DNA from: Gemmatimonadales bacterium | Lineage (GTDB): Bacteria; Gemmatimonadota; Gemmatimonadetes; Longimicrobiales; Gaopeijiaceae | NCBI GenBank assembly: GCA_007692665.1 | Contig: REBP01000122.1 | Coordinates: forward strand, 1 to 44,365 | Length of the DNA: 44,365 bases | Reading direction: 5' to 3' | Part shown: piece by piece, positions 41,136 through 44,365 of the stretch | Layout of the letters: the number at the start of each line of letters is the position of its first letter | How positions within the stretch are numbered: the first letter of the stretch is position 1 | Translations under genes and position numbers: made by a program | The notes under the pieces: model-generated | Databases searched by the model: none | What the model was told of the DNA's origin: nothing | Seen by the model: only the letters and a program-made list of their open reading frames with translations

Positions 41136-42092
41136 CTAGTGACTCCCGTCCACCCACCGCCACCCGTCGTTCCGATGCCGTGATGCCACATCCCCATCCA
41201 GCCCGGCGACCTCCGACAGGATTTCGCCGAGGATCTCCGCAGACCCCACCAGCCTCGGACCGGGCCGGTTGAAGTACCGGTTCCCGTCGGCCACCGCGAC
41301 GTGACCGTCCCGTACGGCCCGGAGATCGCCCCACCCGGGGAGGGCCCGGAGCACAGGCATCTCTTCCAGGGCGCGCTCGATGCCGAACCCGCACGGAATC
41401 AGCACGACAACGTCCGGATCGGTGGCCGCCATCACGTCCCAGGACAGGAAGGGCGAGTGCGCCCCGGCCTCGCCGAGCACATCTTCGCCCCCTGCCAGCT
41501 CCACCAGCTCGGGCACCCAGTTCCCCGCCGTCATCAGGGGGTCGAACCACTCGATGGTAAGCACCCGGGGCCGGCCGGAACCGACGGACGCCGCCCGATC
41601 GCCCACCCGGCGGAACCCAGCCTCCAACTCCTGCCGCAGCGCGTCCCCCCGCTCGGGCACCCCCAGCGCCCCGGCCACGGTGACCACCGAGTCCAGCACC
41701 TCGCCCATCGTGGTCGGCGAGAGCGAGACGATGAGGGGAGGCGGATCCAGCAGCGCGCACGCCGCCGCCTCGATGTCGGCCAGGGGCACCGCGCAGACCT
41801 GGCACTGGTCCTGGGTGAGGATCACGTCGGGGGCCGCCTCGCGCAGCCGGTCCGCATCCACCCGGAACACGCCGAGCCCCTCCTGAAGCAGGGCCCGCAG
41901 GCGCTGGTCGATGGCGTAGCTCGTGCCATCCGGGTCGTACTTCGGCCAGGTGGCGAAGGGGACGGCCTCCACCCCCTCCGGGTGGTCGCACTCGTGGGAG
42001 CGAAGTACGAGCTGGTCCCGGAGCCCGAGCGCACAGACGATCTCGGTGGTGCTGGGAAGGAGCGAAGCGATGCGAGGGTGGGACCGAGACAT
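41136..42092 (-). CDS. BtuF-like cobalamin/metal-chelate-binding protein without signal peptide
   Basis: This 318-residue protein of the periplasmic-binding-protein fold opens MSRSHPRIASLLPSTTEIVCALGLRDQLVLRSHECDHP, the start of BtuF-type proteins, then VILTQDQCQVCAVP, SLSPTTMGEVLDSV, RVLTIEWFDPLMTAGNWVPELVELAGGEDVLGE and VADGNRYFNRPGPRLVGSAEIL. No signal peptide or lipobox is seen, as in the cytosolic cobalamin-binding relatives of this family. No BtuC/BtuD genes are near, so transport from this locus is unlikely. Cys pairs (C97, C100 and C111) might bind a metal. It starts the minus unit with the D-aminoacylase, sharing a 66-base divergent gap with the ATPase gene. Confidence 0.85.
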   Translation of the reverse strand: MSRSHPRIASLLPSTTEIVCALGLRDQLVLRSHECDHPEGVEAVPFATWPKYDPDGTSYAIDQRLRALLQEGLGVFRVDADRLREAAPDVILTQDQCQVCAVPLADIEAAACALLDPPPLIVSLSPTTMGEVLDSVVTVAGALGVPERGDALRQELEAGFRRVGDRAASVGSGRPRVLTIEWFDPLMTAGNWVPELVELAGGEDVLGEAGAHSPFLSWDVMAATDPDVVVLIPCGFGIERALEEMPVLRALPGWGDLRAVRDGHVAVADGNRYFNRPGPRLVGSAEILGEILSEVAGLDGDVASRHRNDGWRWVDGSH

Positions 42093-42158
42093 GGCGACCG
42101 GGGACGGAAGGGGTCAGGTTGAAGGGACCAATATGCCACGTTCCCATGACCCGTGACC

Positions 42159-44012
42159 ATGCACGACGCTCCACACGCCGCTGCGCCCGACGCCAGGCCC
42201 GCCGCTCCGCACGCCGTCAGGCCCGCCGGCACGCACGCCGACCTGCGCACCCGCCTCGCCGACCTCGATGGCAGCGGGTACCGGGGGTACCGCGCCCTGG
42301 CCGGCCGATGGGACTTCCCCGGATTCGCGCTGGTGGTGGACCATGTGCAGGGAGATCCGTTCGCCCCGCCGTCGAGGATGCGCGTCTTTCGGGATTCGGA
42401 GGCGTCGGGACTTCCCGAGGCGCTCTGCCTGCCGGGCCCCCGGGCGGAGGGTCTGGCCTGCCGGATTGCCCGGCAGTTCGCCGAGGCTGCCGGGGCCGAG
42501 GGGGGCGGTGGGGGGCCCGGAGTCCCGGAAGCGTCCTCCGGGCCGGGCGAATCCCGCGGGTCCGACCTCTCCATCACGGCGCCCGGGCAGGAGGTCCTTC
42601 CCATCTCGGCGGTGCTCGTGGCCCCGGACCGGAGCGTGGAAGCCCGGTTCACCGTACGTCTCCCGGGACGAGGCCGCCGCATCGACGGCCGGGCCGCGGC
42701 GAGGCTTCTGCTCGAGGCGCTCCCTCGTGTCGTGGATGCCGCCCTCGACGCCCGGGCGTACCCCAGCGGTGACCTCGAGCGCCACGCCCTCGTCAATGAG
42801 GATGCCCATGCGCTGAGGGAGCAGCTTCGCGCTCGCCGGCTCGTGGCCTTCGTGGCCGATGGGGCCGTCCTCCCGCGTCGCTCCGGCGTGGACGAGCGTC
42901 CGCTCGAAGGTGCCGGAGTCGTGATGTTCGACAGCCCTGCCTCCCTGCGGATCACGCTGGATCGACCGAACGCCGGGCCTGTTTCGGGCATGGGAATTCC
43001 GGTTGGCGTGACCCTCGTTACCGGTGGCGGCTACCACGGGAAGAGCACGCTGCTGCGCGCCCTGACCAGGGGAGTGTGGAATCACCGCCCTGGCGACGGC
43101 CGGGAGTGGGTCGTCACCGACCCCGATGCCGTGAAGGTCCGGGCCGAGGACGGCCGGAGCGTGGCCGGGGTCGACATCTCCCCGTTCATCGGGAAGCTTC
43201 CCGGTGTCGGCGAGGGCGAGAGCGACACCCGGAGCTTCTCCACCGCCAACGCCTCGGGCTCGACCTCGCAGGCGGCCGCCATCGTCGAGGCGCTCGAATC
43301 CGGGGCCCGTGTCCTCCTGGTCGACGAAGACACGGCGGCCACGAACTTCATGATCCGCGACCGGCGGATGCAGAAGCTCGTTCCCCGCGAGCGGGAGCCC
43401 ATCACCCCCTTCGTGGACCGGGTGCGGGAGCTGCACCGGGAGATGGGCGTTTCGTCGGTGCTCGTGCTGGGCGGCAGCGGCGATTACCTGGACGAGGCCG
43501 ACACCGTCCTCACGCTGGACGCCTTCCACTGCCACGAGGTGACCGGGCGCGCCCGGGAGGTGGCGGAGACCTGCCCCACCGGCCGCGCCCGGGAAGTCCT
43601 GTCCCCCTGCGTGCTTCCGAAACCCCGCATCCTCGATCCAGCATCCCTGGATCCATCCAGGGGGCGGCGTGCGGTCTCGGTGCGGGCCCGGGGTGCCGAC
43701 CGGGTCGCGTTTGGCAGCAGCGAGCTGGACCTCTCGGCGGTGGAGCCGATGGTGTCCGTGGCCCAGCTCCGAGGGATCGCCGAGGCAATGGGATGGATCG
43801 CCGTGGGGCTTCGGAGTGGGCGACTCGGGGGTGCCCTCCCCGAAATCCTCGATGCGGTGGAAGCGGCCATGGATCGGGCAGCCGGGGAGGGTCGTACCCC
43901 GCTGGACGCGCTCGGGCGGGGAACCGACGGGGACCTGACGGGCTTTCGGCGCCACGACCTGGCCGCCGCCCTCAACCGGTTGCGAGGGCTCCGGGTGGAG
44001 GGAGTGGAGTGA
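42159..44012 (+). CDS. ABC-class ATPase domain protein (COG3044/PF09818)
   Basis: I use ATG 42159; a GTG six bases earlier is in frame, and neither has a strong ribosome-binding site. The product has 617 residues. An Ala/Pro/His-rich tail (HAAAPDARPAAPHAVRPAG) precedes LADLDGSGYRGYRALAGRWDFPGFALVVDHVQGDPFAPPSRMRV, the signature opening of this family. Walker A is TGGGYHGKSTLL with K295. ISPFIGKLPGVGEGESDTRSFSTANASGSTSQAAAI and LLVDEDTAATNFMIRDRRMQKLV follow, then VLGGSGDYLDEADTVLTLDAF. The fold is ABC-like but not attached to a transporter; some relatives have been linked to DNA or RNA processes, but function is not settled. Confidence 0.92.
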   Translation: MHDAPHAAAPDARPAAPHAVRPAGTHADLRTRLADLDGSGYRGYRALAGRWDFPGFALVVDHVQGDPFAPPSRMRVFRDSEASGLPEALCLPGPRAEGLACRIARQFAEAAGAEGGGGGPGVPEASSGPGESRGSDLSITAPGQEVLPISAVLVAPDRSVEARFTVRLPGRGRRIDGRAAARLLLEALPRVVDAALDARAYPSGDLERHALVNEDAHALREQLRARRLVAFVADGAVLPRRSGVDERPLEGAGVVMFDSPASLRITLDRPNAGPVSGMGIPVGVTLVTGGGYHGKSTLLRALTRGVWNHRPGDGREWVVTDPDAVKVRAEDGRSVAGVDISPFIGKLPGVGEGESDTRSFSTANASGSTSQAAAIVEALESGARVLLVDEDTAATNFMIRDRRMQKLVPREREPITPFVDRVRELHREMGVSSVLVLGGSGDYLDEADTVLTLDAFHCHEVTGRAREVAETCPTGRAREVLSPCVLPKPRILDPASLDPSRGRRAVSVRARGADRVAFGSSELDLSAVEPMVSVAQLRGIAEAMGWIAVGLRSGRLGGALPEILDAVEAAMDRAAGEGRTPLDALGRGTDGDLTGFRRHDLAAALNRLRGLRVEGVE

Positions 44013-44365
44013 CGGGAAGGATGTGAGGAGGGAGGAGGGACCAGGGCCACAGCCGAGACATCCACTCCAGCCGCCACACCCGTGACACGTGCCAGCCGGA
44101 GCCGGCCGGAGCCGGGCCTGGACCGACCTTCCTCCGGCGGGACGCCCCGAGTCGACGGGTGCCCTGCTGGACGCCGCACGCCCCCACGGTGGTCGTCCCC
44201 AACTTCCATGCGGAAGTCCCCGATTCAGGCCTCGGAGGGCTTGACAGGATTTTCGGCGCCGAGGGCTCGGGACCCACACCCCCCACCTCTTTCCGCTCCC
44301 TGGCGCTCTCCGCGGGGCCCTGGGCCGACGATCCCCGCCGGGTCCACCTCGCGGGGACCCCCACC
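44013..44365. other. Right-edge region, no confident gene; possible start of a partial plus-strand gene
   Basis: This 353-base stretch follows the ATPase stop. The plus frame is open from 44027 to the end. From a GTG at 44189 it reads VVVPNFHAEVPDSGLGG, then LDRIFGAEGSGPTPPTSFRS and LALSAGPWADDPRRVHLAG, which looks more protein-like than its alternatives. No ribosome-binding site or family match supports it. A TTGACA at about 44241 has no matching -10. The rest (44013-44158) is GC-rich spacer. Confidence 0.2.

Noticed and set aside
41136-42092. Complete B12 uptake locus
   Set aside because: Only a signal-less BtuF-like protein is present; no BtuC, BtuD or BtuB gene occurs in the window.
42093-42158. 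Cobalamin riboswitch before the BtuF-like gene
   Set aside because: The divergent gap is only 66 bases, too short for a cobalamin riboswitch, and no B12-box-like sequence is visible.

Overview
This is a GC-rich (about 70%), gene-dense bacterial chromosome segment with mostly co-directional runs, many 4-base stop/start overlaps, and frequent GTG starts. I see no transposase, integrase, phage structural gene, CRISPR array, tRNA or rRNA. The gene content points to an aerobic, diderm, probably soil or sediment bacterium. Evidence for this is a ba3-type oxygen reductase, TonB, Omp85-like and other outer-membrane proteins, ergothioneine synthesis, secreted S9 and P1 peptidases, an exported D-aminoacylase-family enzyme, a bacterial deoxyhypusine-synthase homologue and a PorX-like PglZ response regulator. 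My best guess is Gemmatimonadota; this is an inference from gene content, not from a marker gene.

Layout. 1-2383 (minus): a PorX-like response regulator followed by an ABC exporter cut by the left edge. 2563-4553 (plus): a PA2779-like small membrane protein coupled to a TPR/POTRA/beta-barrel protein that seems to start on a CTG. 4562-8126 (minus): a stress-type run of FAD-Rieske oxidoreductase, short-chain dehydrogenase and topoisomerase IB. 8306-9266 (plus): a tiny hydrophilin and a secreted helical-repeat protein separated by a strong RNA stem-loop. 9309-15493 (minus): an orphan membrane hybrid histidine kinase, an ABC-F ATPase and chorismate mutase/prephenate dehydrogenase. 15697-16197 (plus): a small outer-membrane barrel. 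16223-20376 (minus): a three-gene envelope-stress operon (YqjD/ElaB-like protein, holin-like protein, DUF3618 protein) and a cytosolic PAS hybrid kinase.

20420-25047 (minus): a secreted protein of four His/Met-rich repeats, TonB, and a tightly overlapped cytochrome ba3 oxidase operon. This operon diverges at 25048-25354 from ctaB (heme O synthase) and a P1 peptidase. 27511-29963 (minus): BipA/TypA and a dCMP-deaminase-family enzyme. 30162-32092 (plus): a THEP1-type NTPase fused to a polytopic membrane domain, overlapped by a rhodanese. 32163-38364 (plus): an S9 peptidase, an RsmF-type rRNA methyltransferase, EgtB and EgtD. 38387-42092 (minus): the DHS-like enzyme, the D-aminoacylase-family enzyme and a BtuF-like protein. 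42159-44012 (plus): an ABC-class ATPase of the COG3044 type.

The most unusual pieces are the four-repeat His/Met protein next to TonB and the oxidase operon, the NTPase-membrane fusion with its rhodanese, the PA2779/Omp85-like pair, the PorX-like regulator, and the bacterial DHS homologue that keeps its catalytic lysine. Function assignments rest on motifs read by eye; no database search was run.
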